A stretch of 64,000 nt of DNA from Chiridota heheva. Taxonomy: Eukaryota > Echinodermata > Holothuroidea > Apodida > Chiridotidae. The position numbers and the translations under genes are program-made. Below the pieces are notes generated by a model. The model made no database searches. It was given only the letters and a program-made list of their open reading frames with translations, and was not told the origin of the DNA. The stretch covers positions 37,501 through 101,500 of the forward strand of contig JAIGNY010001253.1 in NCBI GenBank assembly GCA_020152595.1, in the 5' to 3' direction. Shown here piece after piece: positions 25,531 through 35,709 of this stretch. Position 1 is the first letter of the stretch, and every line of letters starts with the position of its first letter.

Positions 25531-26466
25531 ATTGCAACATATAACAACAAGCAAGTTACAGTATTAAGCACTCCTGTCCCTTCTATACTTCACTTCCCTT
25601 GCAGCCATTAACCCACAATTTGAATGTGAGAAGCTTAACTCTAAATAATCAATTATTATGATCTATTTATAGCTTATAGTAGTGCTCTCACGACATAGCT
25701 CTATTACGAATCAAATTATCGTGGAGAAAAATATCCCAATATATTGTATATCATGATACTTTTCAAGAAAACTTGACTGGTGACACAAATTGTTAATATC
25801 ACTAACGTTATATGATCATGGAGTTACAATTTACTCCATGATATGATGAACGCAAGAAAAAATGATTTGCAGATCTAGCAGATGACATGATCACATGACT
25901 ATTACATTCATCAGGCATCACTCACGTATTTGGTAATTTAGCCAACGTGACCATGAATCATCAAAGTGAGAGCCTGAGTGGCACATTCTGGCCCATTTTT
26001 TTTCCAACTTACATCGGTGAGTGCCAGTGTGTGATAACAAAGCATAATTTTCAATTGTTTTTATATTTCACGCTTATTTTGCATGTTTTTAATGGCCTAA
26101 ACTTGACTGTTAGATTTAGTACCATTACATTAGAATTGTAAAGTACGAAGTAGCCTAGCCTAGTTGCATAAAAATTTCTTAGTTGAGTATTAGTTTTTGG
26201 TATCGCGATATGTCGCAAGAGGCATATTTCATGTCGTGGGAAAAAGATATCGCTATAATCGTTGTCTTGACAGCACTACTGTGTAGTGGCTTTTCACATA
26301 CTGAAGTTTTGTCCCCACCTAATACATTTTATATTTTATCATAAAGATCAAATTTAGGCATAAATCTTTAAGCAAGTTTTGAGGCTTAAGGCAGTAGTGA
26401 CATCTAGAAATTATGTTTGATCACTCTTTTTTAGAAAGAATCAAATCTTAAAATCTATGTGGAGGA

Positions 26467-26520
26467 GTTTGTTTGTTTGTTGAGGGCTTAACGGCACCAC
26501 GACAAGCTCAATTGAGTTTT
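26467..26520 (-). mobile_element. RNase H-type LINE 3' tail only
   Basis: GTTTGTTTGTTTGTTG followed by GGGCTTAACGGCACCACGAC matches the extreme 3' end of the LINE at 27995. It is a severe 5' truncation of the same family, about 50 bp long, inserted just left of a family A element. Confidence 0.65.
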
Positions 26521-26559
26521 CAAGCTTGCGAATCATAGTTCCCAGTTTGCCATTGATGT

Positions 26560-27127
26560 CTTATAGGAGACATAAAGTCTGATACAATCATTATTTCATA
26601 TAATAGAGGATACAAATCTAAACCAACTGCCAAAAACAGCAAGTAAAAATCTGATTCCTTTCTCAAGATATTCATGTTTGAAGTTGACACATGGAGGCTG
26701 CAATTATTCAATTCTGAATTGAAATATTTTGCATGATGCATCTATTTCCCCAACAGGGACAAGAATTATAATGCATTTTCTTTATAAATTGCATTAAAGT
26801 TTTTATTCCCAAATAATGTGACACTACGTTTTAACAGCATGTTTTGATTATTTCATGTGTACACAAAATTTCATTGACCCTTACAAAAGGAAAATAATTT
26901 TTCATCAGCTAGAGATCTTGAGATATATTATTAAAAATACAAAGCATTCCAACATCCTGTTGGGTTGATGACATCATTTTCTGCATGTTCTATAATCAAA
27001 ATGGCGGCTCCCATAGTAATAAATGTGTTAGATTGTTTTGGGTGCTATGAAACTTTGTTAACAAAATTGTTGTATTTAATTTTATCATATGAAAAAGGAC
27101 TATGTCATACTTCATGTCCCCTTTTAT
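26560..27127 (+). mobile_element. Family A TIR element, copy 2
   Basis: Starts CTTATAGGAGACATAAAGTC and ends CTTCATGTCCCCTTTTAT, an eroded version of the family termini. The interior keeps GACACATGGAGGCTGC, CCCCAACAGGGACA, GCATGTTTTGATTATTTCAT and TGATGACATCA. It has the same orientation as the copies at 35.4 and 48.7 kb and no coding capacity. Confidence 0.8.
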
Positions 27128-27139
27128 GATATTTTACTC

Positions 27140-27235
27140 AGGAAAGCATAGGTTCAGTGGTCAAGAAAGTTCATTTTAAATAAAAAGACGACTTAAAAAC
27201 AGAAACAAAATGGTGAAGAAAGTGTTTGTATAATT
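27140..27235 (+). mobile_element. Family B relic
   Basis: Contains TTCAGTGGTCAAGAAAGT, AAGACGACTTAAAAACAGAA and ACAAAATGGTGAAGAAAGTG, as in other family B copies. It lies directly between family A copy 2 and a LINE fragment. Confidence 0.55.
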
Positions 27236-27289
27236 CATTCCATCAAAAACATGTTTAAAGTTTTAAGGGCCTCTCCCACTTGTGTAGAC

Positions 27290-27513
27290 CCCCTTGAAGC
27301 TCGGGTCACCATGTGGGAAGAAAATTCACTGACCTTCCACCACCTGTAACAATGGGGCTGATGGCAGAAGAGGAGCTTCCAGATGGTGGAGACTCAACCT
27401 GGACCGAGAAGAAATGCCTTAACCGTGAAAGGACGGGAGTTGGACATGCTAAGGTCACCCTGAATAAATGGGGATATAGATCCAACCCACTTGACTGTGA
27501 CTGTGGTGTAGAC
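27290..27513 (+). pseudogene. LINE 'A' reverse transcriptase C-terminus, left part
   Basis: The plus frame starting near 27313 reads KKCLNRERTGVGHAK, NKWGYRSNPLDCDCGVDL. This is the conserved C-terminal segment of many non-LTR retrotransposon polyproteins (LNRLRTG..., then a C-x-C...H...C motif). The frame breaks where a 31-bp minisatellite begins, and the matching right part resumes at 33816. Upstream coding sequence is missing. Confidence 0.75.
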
Positions 27514-27994
27514 CTGCTTAGTTGACTGTGACTGTGGTGTAGACCTGCTTAGTTGACTGTGACTGTGGTGTAGACCTGCTTAGTTGACTGTGACTGTGGT
27601 GTAGACCTCCTTAGATGACTGTGACTGTGGTGTAGGCCTGCTTAGTTGACTGTGACTTGGTGTAGACCTCCTTAGTTGACTGTGAGTGTGGTGTAGACTT
27701 GCTTAGTTGACTGTGACTGTGGTGTAGACCTGCTTAGTTGACTGTGACTGTGGTGTAGACCTCCTTAGTTGACTGTGACTGTGGTGTAGACCTGCTTAGT
27801 TGACTGTGACTGTGATGTAGACCTGCTTAGTTGACTGTGACTGTGGTGTAGACCTGCTTAGTTGACTGTGACTGTGGTGTAGACCTGCTTAGTTGACTGT
27901 GACTGTGGTGTAGACCTGCTTAGTTGACTGTGACTGTGGTGTAGACCTACTTAGTTGACTGTGACTGTGGTGTAGACCTGCTTAGTTGACTGTG
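27494..27994. repeat. 31-bp minisatellite, left half
   Basis: About 16 copies of a 31-bp unit (GACTGTGACTGTGGTG then TAGACCTGCTTAGTT). The unit is a tandem duplication of coding sequence of LINE 'A', covering its CDCGVD codons, followed by a CTGCTTAGTT spacer. Since 31 is not a multiple of three, expansion destroyed the frame. The array is cut at 27994 by a LINE and resumes at 33559. Confidence 0.95.
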
Positions 27995-28274
27995 TTTGTT
28001 TGTTTGTTTGATGAGGTCTTAACGGCACCACGACAACGAAGGTCAAATTGTGCCTGAGAGGTCAGATCATTTTAGAGGTAGTAAGGAAAGAGACCAGGGA
28101 AGAATGAGAGAAATTCAAGAACAAAAGCCAGAAAGCTGTGATCGAGAGAGGAGGTGCATGGGTAAAACTAAAAACAGAGTAGAGGGGGTGGAAGAGGAGG
28201 ATTAAATATGGTTGTAGAGGGATGCATGCTGAAGGAAGGAGACTATTTTATCTGGAGGATTTTTTTGGAAGAAC

Positions 28275-29117
28275 TCAGCAATTGAGTTGTGGGGAGCGAG
28301 AGAAGCTCTGGGAAGGTTGTACAGGGGCAAGCAAGGAGAACGTGTTGGATTGTAAGGATGCAGTGGCAATTGTTACAGAGGGGTTGGGGGAACCAATAAG
28401 GAGGTGGGAGTGAGTGAGGTGGGTGTGACCAATTCTAAGACGGGTAATATGAACGTTGTCGATACGAGAAAGGTTGTTGATGGTGGATTTGATCGGGATT
28501 GTGGGCTGGATAACATGGAGTTTGTTATCAATTTGGAAGTTCCATAAGGTTTGCCAGCGGTCACGAACAAGAGAAGCGATAAGCGGTTTGATGTCAGAGA
28601 GGGTTTTGGGAAAAGGGGAAGGGAGGAGGTTAAGGGCAAGCTTAGCGGCTGTATCAGCCCTGTCATTGCCAGGGATGCCAACATGGCTGGGTATCCAGAA
28701 GAAAAGAACACTTTTCCTGCAGAGGGTGGGAGAAAAGAGTTTCCAGAGGAGGAGGTGGCAGGTGAGGTTATCCCATTTAAGATTGAGTAATGAAGTAAGA
28801 ACAGCCTTTGAGTCAGAGAAAATGGCAAAGTGACTAAGAGGAGAGTACTCAATAAAGTTGAGGGCGAGGAGAATGGCCTTAGCCTCGGCTGAAAAGATGG
28901 ATGAGTGGTCAGGAAGTCTGCTACTGAGGGTGATGTCTTGGATGATGGCAGCAGCAGCTGTCTTGTTGCCTTCCTTGGAGCCATCAGTATAGATAGAGGT
29001 GTAATTTGAGAGTTGGTCTTTGATTTGGTTGTGGAGATTGATGAAGAGATTAGGGTGAGTTTGAGTTTTGTTATAAGTGGAGAGGTCTAGGTGGACAGAA
29101 GGAAGGGGGTGGCCCAA
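28275..29117 (-). pseudogene. RNase H domain and C-terminus of the LINE ORF2
   Basis: A 280-codon open frame. The RNase H catalytic motifs are present: YTDGSK (first Asp), FSAEAKAILLAL (Glu), IFSDSKAVL (second Asp) and the IPSHVGIPGNDRAD histidine-aspartate box. After RNase H come ~120 residues with THLTHSHLL and the ending SRSPQLNC. RNase H would degrade the RNA of the RNA:DNA hybrid during target-primed reverse transcription. This domain is intact by eye even though upstream frames are broken. The initial ATG is incidental, because the domain is part of a larger polyprotein. Confidence 0.85.
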
Positions 29118-29314
29118 GGCGGAAAAGTGGGCCAGGAATAGGTGCCGAGAGTGGCGGGGTTGATGCCAAGTTGAAAGAGGTCTGATTTAATGCGTAAGCT
29201 GAAGGGGGCGATAGGGTTTTAGTCCTATCAAAGAGGGAGGAGAAATTGGGGTACCTAATGAGGTTGTAAACAGGGTTCTGAGTGTTGGTGAGGACTCTAA
29301 AAGCATAGGAGAGG

Positions 29315-30312
29315 CTAAGCTTTTACATCTAAGTAGAAAGGGGGTTCGTTGGCTTCAACATGAAGGCTAGTGATTGGGGAGGTCCTGTAGGCTCCTAGAC
29401 AAAGCCTGAGGGCTTCATTTTGGATGGTGTTAATGTGGTTGAGGTATGAGTTGTGAGCGACACAGTAAACAATATTGCCATAGTCAAGCTTGGCACGAAT
29501 GGTGAGCCTGAAAATTTTGAGGAGAGCATAGCGGTTCGCTCCCCAAGTAGTGTTGGAGAGCAGTCGGAGGAGGTTGAGGGAGCTATTGCATTTTAGTTTC
29601 AGGTTGGTGATGTGTGGCTTGTAGGTGAGCTTGGGGTCTAGAGTTAGACCAAGGAACTTTGTGTTTTCAACTTTAGGGATGCGATTCCCATTGAGCACAA
29701 AGTTCGGGTTGGGGTGGAGGTTGTTGAAATGACAAAAGTGCATGCAGACTGTCTTGTCTTTGGAGAATCTAAAACCGTTATTGTTGCTCCAGACTTGCAG
29801 CTGATTGAGGCTGGTTTTGAAGCCTATTTTCAACAATAGGAAAGCTAGGGGAGGAGTAGAAGATGGTGAAGTCATCCACGAGAGGGTACGTTTGATGCTG
29901 GGGCCAAGGTCATTCCCGATGTCATTAATGCTCAGGTTGAAGAGAGTGGGGAGAGGATGCTGCCTTGGGGACGCCCTCTTCTTGGGGTACGGCTTGGAGA
30001 GGGTGTGGCCAATACGAACTTGGAACTGCCTGGGTGAGAGGAAGTTTTGAATAAAGATGGGGAGGTGGCCTCTGAGGCCAATGGTGTGAAGTTTCCGGTA
30101 ATGCCGTATTTCCAAGTAGTGTCGAAAGCTTTCTCGAGGTCAAAAAATATGGCAATGAGGTGTTCCTTTTTGCAAAGGATTCCCGGATAGCGGTGTCGAG
30201 CGTAATTAACTGGTCTAGGTATTGCGGCGTTTTGGAAGCCGCTTTGGTGAGGAGAGAGGATTCTGTTGGTCTCGAGGAACCAGTTTAGTCTCTGATTAAT
30301 GATCTTTTCCAT
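29315..30312 (-). pseudogene. Reverse transcriptase domain of the LINE ORF2
   Basis: Overlapping minus frames hold successive RT blocks: RLNWFLETNRILSPHQSGF and FDLEKAFDTTWKYG (the Asp of motif A), then PRRGRPQGSILSP-type motif B, LFNLSINDIGNDL, a frameshifted catalytic box, and CKFLGLTLD-like thumb motifs (KFLGLTLDPKLTYKPHI). At least two frameshifts separate these blocks. Upstream and downstream domains lie on the same strand in the order expected for one polyprotein. Confidence 0.8.
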
Positions 30313-30773
30313 AATTTTACAGAGACAGCAAGTAAGGGCGATGGGTCGGTAGCTGGTGGGGTCGGTGCTATCCTTCCCGGTTTAAGGACGGGATGACAAT
30401 AGCTGTCCTCCAGATAGGGGAAAGGAGTGTGAGGACCAAATGTGGTTGAAGATGGTGAGTAGGGTAGTGGTGGCTTTGATGGGGAGGTGTTTCAGAAACT
30501 GATAGGGGATGTTATCTGGGCCCTTGGAGGTGTAGCCAGCGTCGCTGATGGCTTGGTTTAATTCAGAAAGGGTGAGAGGGGTGTTGTAGCTTTCGGAGTT
30601 GTCAGAGGAAAAGTGATTCTCCGGGCTTCATCGCAAGCTTTTTGATTTTGAAAGCATTGGAGTAGTTGGTCGAGGCCGAGATGTTGCTGAAAGAGGCGGC
30701 GAGGTGGTCAACGATGTCTTTTTTTGCGGTGAGAAGGTCTCCATTCCAGAGAGATGGGAGATGGAAGATTTGC

Positions 30774-32022
30774 CTACTCTGCCGTGGAAGCTGTTAACCA
30801 TTCTCCAAAACTTCTTAGTGGGGGTGTTGGTGGTGAGAGAAGAGATAAAGTTGTTCCAAGTGTTGGTTTTACTGTCCTTGATAGTGCGTCTGGCCTTGCA
30901 CGGCTGATCTGAAAGAGGTTAAGGTTATGGGTGGTCGGGTTAGTTTTAAAGTTCCTGAGGGCTCTTTTCCTGTTCTTGATGGCGGTTTTGCAGTCATCTG
31001 AGAACCAGGGGTTGGGGGGATGATTTGGGGGTTTGGAGGTTTTGGGAATTGAGCAGGTGGCGATGTTGATAAGGATATTACTGAAGTTAGACATGGGATC
31101 CTCATCCTCGAGAAGATGGGGGGAGAGGTGTGAGTCACAGAGGGTTTCAAAAAGGGACCAGTCAGCATTGTCGAGGTTCCAGTTGGGGTGTGCTCAGTGG
31201 GGATTTGAAGATTGGAGTGTATAAGAAGAGGGTAATGATCACTACCACAGAGGTCAGCAGTGACTCTCCAACTAAAGTCAGGGAGGAGGTTAGGGGAACA
31301 GATAGACAGGTCAATACAGGTGAGAGAGCCTGTGGCAGGATGAAGGTAGGTCGGGGAGTTAGTGTTCAGTAAGGACAGGCTGTGCTGACGGAGAGCGTTT
31401 TCGATGAACTTGCCTCTAGGGGTGGTGGTATTAGAGCCCCACAGAGGGTTGTGAGCGTTGAAGTCACCAAGAAGGATGAAGGGGTGGGAAGCTGAGAGAT
31501 GAGGTTGTTAAGGCTGGTTGGTTGAATGTTGGTGTTGGGAGGGAGATAGATATTGCAGAGAGTGAAAGTTTTGTGGAGGGAGATAGAAATACAGATGGCC
31601 TGAAGGTCGGTGTGCACCACGAACAGGGCTGTGTGGGATATCGTGTCTAACGAGAATGGAGACGCCACCACAGGCCCTGTCAGCATCCACTTGATGTTTG
31701 TGATAGCAAGCAAAGTTGTTAAGGAGTAATGGTCGGTGGTTTTCAAGAAAGTTTCTTGTAGGCAGAAGACGACCGGGTTGAAGGTGGAGGCCAGAAGGTC
31801 GATTTCTTCAGAATTGGCCTTAAGGCTCCTAATGTTCCATTGTATGATGTTGTGGGTGTTATTGTAATTGATTGTGGTGTATGCCATAAAGGAGGCGGGG
31901 TTATCTGGAGGAAGATCTGCTGGGTCTGAGTTCGCTTGTTTTTTCTTTGGATTTGTTTCTTTGGGAGCGATTGTTTTTGAAAATTGGACGAGAAGTATGA
32001 TCGGTGTGTTCGTGTCGAACAA
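30774..32022 (-). pseudogene. Apurinic-like endonuclease domain of the LINE ORF2
   Basis: Minus frames read IIQWNIRSLKANSEEIDLL and VVFCLQETFL, the N-terminal signature of LINE AP endonucleases (QWN and QET boxes). They continue in another frame with GGVSILVRHD and FHSLQYLSPS, and near 31.1 kb with the end of the domain and linker. This enzyme nicks target DNA to prime reverse transcription. Several frameshifts break the domain. Confidence 0.75.
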
Positions 32023-32370
32023 TCCATACTCTCTTCAGTGTGGGTTTGGGAGGTGGGTTGTTTGTTGATTGGTTGTTTGTTGATAGGTTGTTTGTTGATT
32101 GGTTGTTTTTGGTTGGTTGTTTGCTGGTTGATTTGTTGGTTTGTTGGTTGTTTGCTTGGCTGGTTTTAGCTTGATGTATGAAGGTATTAGTGGAGTTGGT
32201 GTAGGGGCGGTAGGGGCTTTAGAGTAGGAAGGGGGTTGAGGAGAGAAGTGGTGGTGGAGGTGGTGTGGGTATTGGGTGTGATTGGGTTGTTGGAAATGGT
32301 GATGGGCTTAGGACTAGGTAAGAAGAGCCAGGTGAGGTCGGTTTGGGCATGGGAGTTAGTTTTTGTTGTG

Positions 32371-33149
32371 TTAGTTGTGTTTGGGGGCGGAATTAGAGTT
32401 AGAGGAGACTACGTTTGAGTAGGAAGGCTTGGAGTTAAGGGAAGCGAGGAATTGTTTCCTGGCCTCAGGGTAGGTTATGTTGGGGTTAAGGGTTTTAAGT
32501 TTAGTTATTTGTTTTTCCTGAAGCCAGGTGGGACAGTCTTTCGAGAAGGAGGGATGGTTTGCTGGGTGTTTACCGTCACAATTTGTGCAGAGTGGGGTTG
32601 GTGCAGGAGGTGTTGTCATGGTCCGGGGCTCCAGTTACCACAGCGCGCTTGGCTGTGGCAGGAGTTTTTCCGTGGCCATACCTCTGACAATTGTAGCAAC
32701 GTAAAGGGTTAGGAATATAAGGGGCGACCTGGATTCTCAGGTAGCCGGCAATGATGTGGGAGGGGAGAGTTGGAGTTGCGAAAGTGAGAAATATGGTGTT
32801 GGTGGGAGTTTGGCTCCGTCTCTCTTTAGAACGAGACGACGGGCTTGGTTACATGTTGGTTAGCTAGTTCTTCTTGGAGGTCGTCATCGGTCATGTACGC
32901 AAGATCGCTGGTGCGTATGCGCCTTTGCTGGAGTTTAGGGAACGATGGGGGTGACTGTGATGTCGATACCAGAGTTGGATAGGGTTTTGGTGGAAAGGAG
33001 GGTGGTGGCTTGTGTGTCCCTGGTGCAGTGCACCAGGAGATCACCGGATCTAAGGGTAGAGACTTTGGGAGGGTACCGACAAGGCCAAAGAGGGCTTTAT
33101 GGATGAGGAAAGGAGAAACTTTTAAAGCTTTCCTGCTTGTTGGTGGCAT
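32371..33149 (-). pseudogene. LINE ORF1 (zinc-knuckle nucleic-acid-binding protein)
   Basis: The minus strand encodes RCYNCQRYGHGKTPA (CX2CX4H), then LCTNCDGKHPANHPS and DCPTWLQEKQITKLK, i.e. two CCHC-type knuckles followed by a KxxNPNxTYPEAR helix typical of ORF1 proteins of I and Jockey elements. Upstream frames (32.83-33.15 kb) carry RIRTSDLAYMTDDDLQEEL. ORF1 binds element RNA. Frames are broken more than once. Between ORF1 and ORF2 is a TTGTTTGTTGATTGG-type simple repeat at 32058-32150. Confidence 0.75.
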
Positions 33150-33558
33150 GGATTATAAGGATTTTTGGGATTGGGGTTGCAGAATGGTCAATGATGGTAG
33201 CAGGTGGGTCACGGGGAGGAGGGGGTCAAGGTCAAGGTCACTGCATAGGCGCTTTGTCATTATGAAAGAAAAACCAAGGGCCGAGAGACCCGAGGCAGCT
33301 AGAAAAAATCGCGGAACCACTATATGGGGACCGCTGTATTAGTAACGAAGGGCGTGAAAAGTCGGGACAGAACGAGGGAAAATATAATAGAAAAAAAGAA
33401 AAGAAACGATCTCACCGAGGATAAAAGCCCATCCACCGAAAAGAAAATCCGAAAATGAAGTTATAAAACAAAAAGGTGCAAATTGGAGAGAAATTGGAGC
33501 GAAAATAGTTTAGGAGAATAGGAGCAGTTGTCACGTCGATAAATATGAAAATATTATT

Positions 33559-33823
33559 GTTGACTGTGATGTAGACCTGCTTAGTTGACTGTGACTGTGG
33601 TGTAGACCTGCTTAGTTGACTGTGACTGTGATGTAGACCTGCTTAGTTGACTGTGACTGTGGTGTAGACCTGCTTAGTTGACTGTGACTGTGGTGTAGAC
33701 CTGCTTAGTTGACTGTGACTGTGGTGTAGACCTACTTAGTTGACTGTGACTGTGGTGTAGACCTGCTTAGTTGACTGTGACTGTGGTGTAGACCTGCTTA
33801 GTTGACTGTGACTGTGGTGTAGA
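33559..33823. repeat. 31-bp minisatellite, right half
   Basis: About eight further copies of the same 31-bp unit as at 27494-27994. The first ten bases repeat the last ten before the inserted LINE. The last unit leads without a break into LINE 'A' coding sequence, TGTGGTGTAGACCTTCCACA. Confidence 0.95.
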
Positions 33824-33991
33824 CCTTCCACACACAACGGAGCTCCTCTTGAGATGTCCCCTGTTGGAGGAAGCATCCGCTGCTGTTGACCTTGTAGAAT
33901 ATAACGGCAATGCACAGCAATATGTTCAGCTATGGCTGAATCATACAGACCTTAATAAATCTGAATCGGCAATTTCCGGAAATCTAACTTA
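33816..33991 (+). pseudogene. LINE 'A' reverse transcriptase C-terminus, right part
   Basis: Directly after the minisatellite the plus frame reads DLPHTTELLLRCPLLEEA and ends ESAISGNLT-stop. With the left part (27290-27513) it forms a CDCG...HTTELLLRC motif, the CCHC-like C-terminal signature of many non-LTR retrotransposons. The two halves of one short motif now lie 6.3 kb apart. Confidence 0.75.
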
Positions 33992-34794
33992 AATAATGTC
34001 ACATGGTCAAGATTCACGTGTCCATAATGGACCAATCATACACTGGAGGAATCTTACTGACCAATCAAATACTGCGGGAATCTTGGACGTCTGCACAATT
34101 CACGCATGGTATGGGAACAAGCGTATGCGTAAGAAAAATTTTTTCAAGCGCACGTATTGTACATGTGTTATACATGAAGGTAATATGCTCACATATTGCT
34201 GCTTACAATTTTTTCCTCAAAACTGCACCTGATTGGTTAATGGAAACAAAGGAAAAATTTCCCCAGCAGTTAATTAGTCAAAGTACTAAAGAAATCTGTA
34301 AAATCGGTTTGAAAAGGTCTGTATAGCTGTTGTGGTGTGGATTTAATAAAAGAAAAAGACTCGTGTAGAAATATCAGTTGTAAAAAGTCTACTGTAGTAG
34401 GCAAGCGCCATCATAGCCACAATCCTTAAGTCTTTTGTGTATTACATTGTAATTTGTCCTGAGATTTTGTCGCTTAAAAACCATTGGAAATGCCAGTAAA
34501 GTAGTTTATGCTGTGTTTTTCCCGCTAGTACAAATCGCTCAAATTTCTTCCTCTCGGCTGATCTTATGACCTTGAATTTCTGGTCCCAAAACCACAGAAC
34601 GACGACGAGTGAACACACAATTACAATGACCGTGTCGTCGCCTGCGTCTTCGATTATGATAAGTAACAATGCTATCACGAATCGCTTAATAAGACCTGGA
34701 CGAGAACACAGGTACGACGTACGGACAGACATAACATCGACAACCAAGTCAATATCCACGGCCTTTGATAACCAGTTGTGGTGCACTGGCGTGT

Positions 34795-34868
34795 CTACCC
34801 AACCCAGGCTTGAACCCAGGACCTCGTGGTCTGTAGACAGGTATGATAACCGCTACACCACAGTTAGT
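34795..34868 (-). tRNA. tRNA-Val-like pseudogene or SINE head
   Basis: The minus strand carries an A-box-like GTGGTGTAGCGGTTATCA and a B-box-like GGTCCTGGGTTCAAGCC at the correct spacing, with a TCTACAG loop that would give a valine TAC anticodon. The anticodon stem pairs badly and no clean acceptor stem is visible, so this is probably not a functional tRNA. A tRNA-derived SINE head is the likeliest alternative. Confidence 0.5.
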
Positions 34869-35070
34869 AGACAACTACAGAAAGACATTATCTCTTCATA
34901 TTCACATTGCTACCAAACTAACTGAAATCTGGTGTTTCTATGCTTATCTCCTACATAGTACATGTGTCTCCTTGAAGGCTGATCCAACAACTAGATCAGG
35001 AGAAAGTTTGTAAACAATAGCTTGTTGTTGTCATTCCATGCAAGAGCCAAGGGAGAGCATGCATGATTAA

Positions 35071-35169
35071 CCCTTACTCTACCAGCTATTTTGAAAATGC
35101 ACTTGGGAGACGGCGTGAAAGATGGGGCACCCAAAACGGCGATAATATCACCGCATGGTAGAGTAAGGG
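35071..35169. mobile_element. 99-bp piggyBac-like MITE, copy 2
   Basis: Same element as at 20352, with perfect 14-bp termini CCCTTACTCTACCA / TGGTAGAGTAAGGG and TTAA on both sides (35067-35070 and 35170-35173). The interior is ~85 percent like copy 1 by eye, with several C-to-T type changes at CpG sites. Non-autonomous. Confidence 0.85.
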
Positions 35170-35709
35170 TTAACTTCAGTTGTAAATAATTTAGTCTTCT
35201 TGATTTAGTGCATCAGCACATACATGTAGGCTAACAGTGATTACTCCTCATGTAAATATAATCTAGTCAAGTAACTATGATTTAGTAGCACCTGAAGAAC
35301 TTTTGAGGGGAAAAATAAAATTACTAAAAGTTAAAATAAATATTCTTTTGACAATTGAACATTATTTTGCACCTCTAAAATATCTATTTTTGATCTTATG
35401 AAGCTTAAAGGAGACATAAAGTCTTATATAATCCTTATTTCATATGATAGAGGATTAAAATCTAAACCAACTACAAAAACCGCAAGTCAAAATCTCATTC
35501 CTATCTCAAGTTCTCCATCTTTAAAGTCAACACATGGAGGCTGCCATTTAGCTCAGTTGTGTATTGAAATCTTGTGAATGATGACATTATTTCCCCAACA
35601 GAGACTATGGAATGTAATGTATTGCTTTATAAATGTATATTATGCTCATATTCCAAAATTATGTGACACAAAGTTTTAACAGCATGTTTTGACATTTTTA
35701 TGTAACATA

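Larger units (their letters stand above)
21771..26460. other. Long intergenic stretch, no gene seen
   Basis: AT-rich with many short open frames of ordinary composition. Notable pieces are an inverted-repeat hairpin at 23795-23895 built from GTTGAACTGGGTTGAAC units, and a family B relic at 25400-25530. No recognisable protein domain on either strand. Confidence 0.5.
27995..33558 (-). mobile_element. Near-complete I/Jockey-like LINE with RNase H, ~5.56 kb
   Basis: A nearly full-length non-LTR retrotransposon on the minus strand. In order from its 5' end (33558) it has a zinc-knuckle ORF1, an AP-type endonuclease, a reverse transcriptase, an RNase H domain with a C-terminal CCHC-like region, then a 3' end with a (CAAA)n tail at 27995-28008. 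It is flanked by the 10-bp duplication GTTGACTGTG at 27985-27994 and 33559-33568, within the 31-bp minisatellite. Frameshifts and stops are scattered through both ORFs, so this copy is dead, but the domains are easily readable and it is the youngest LINE here. At least six 3' fragments of the same or a sister family lie in the window. The RNase H places it in the I/Nimb/Jockey group; the exact clade is inferred. Confidence 0.9.

Noticed and set aside
28456-28833. Plus-strand frames over the LINE
   Set aside because: Shadows of the RNase H coding strand; the minus strand has the recognised motifs.
34380-34430. Minus-strand KRLKDCGY as the missing MCEE HPKDCGG exon
   Set aside because: Only KDCG matches. 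The following residues differ, a stop follows soon, and there is no upstream KIGAHGKP block or fitting acceptor.
34795-34868. Functional tRNA-Val gene
   Set aside because: A and B boxes look right, but the anticodon stem and acceptor stem do not pair.
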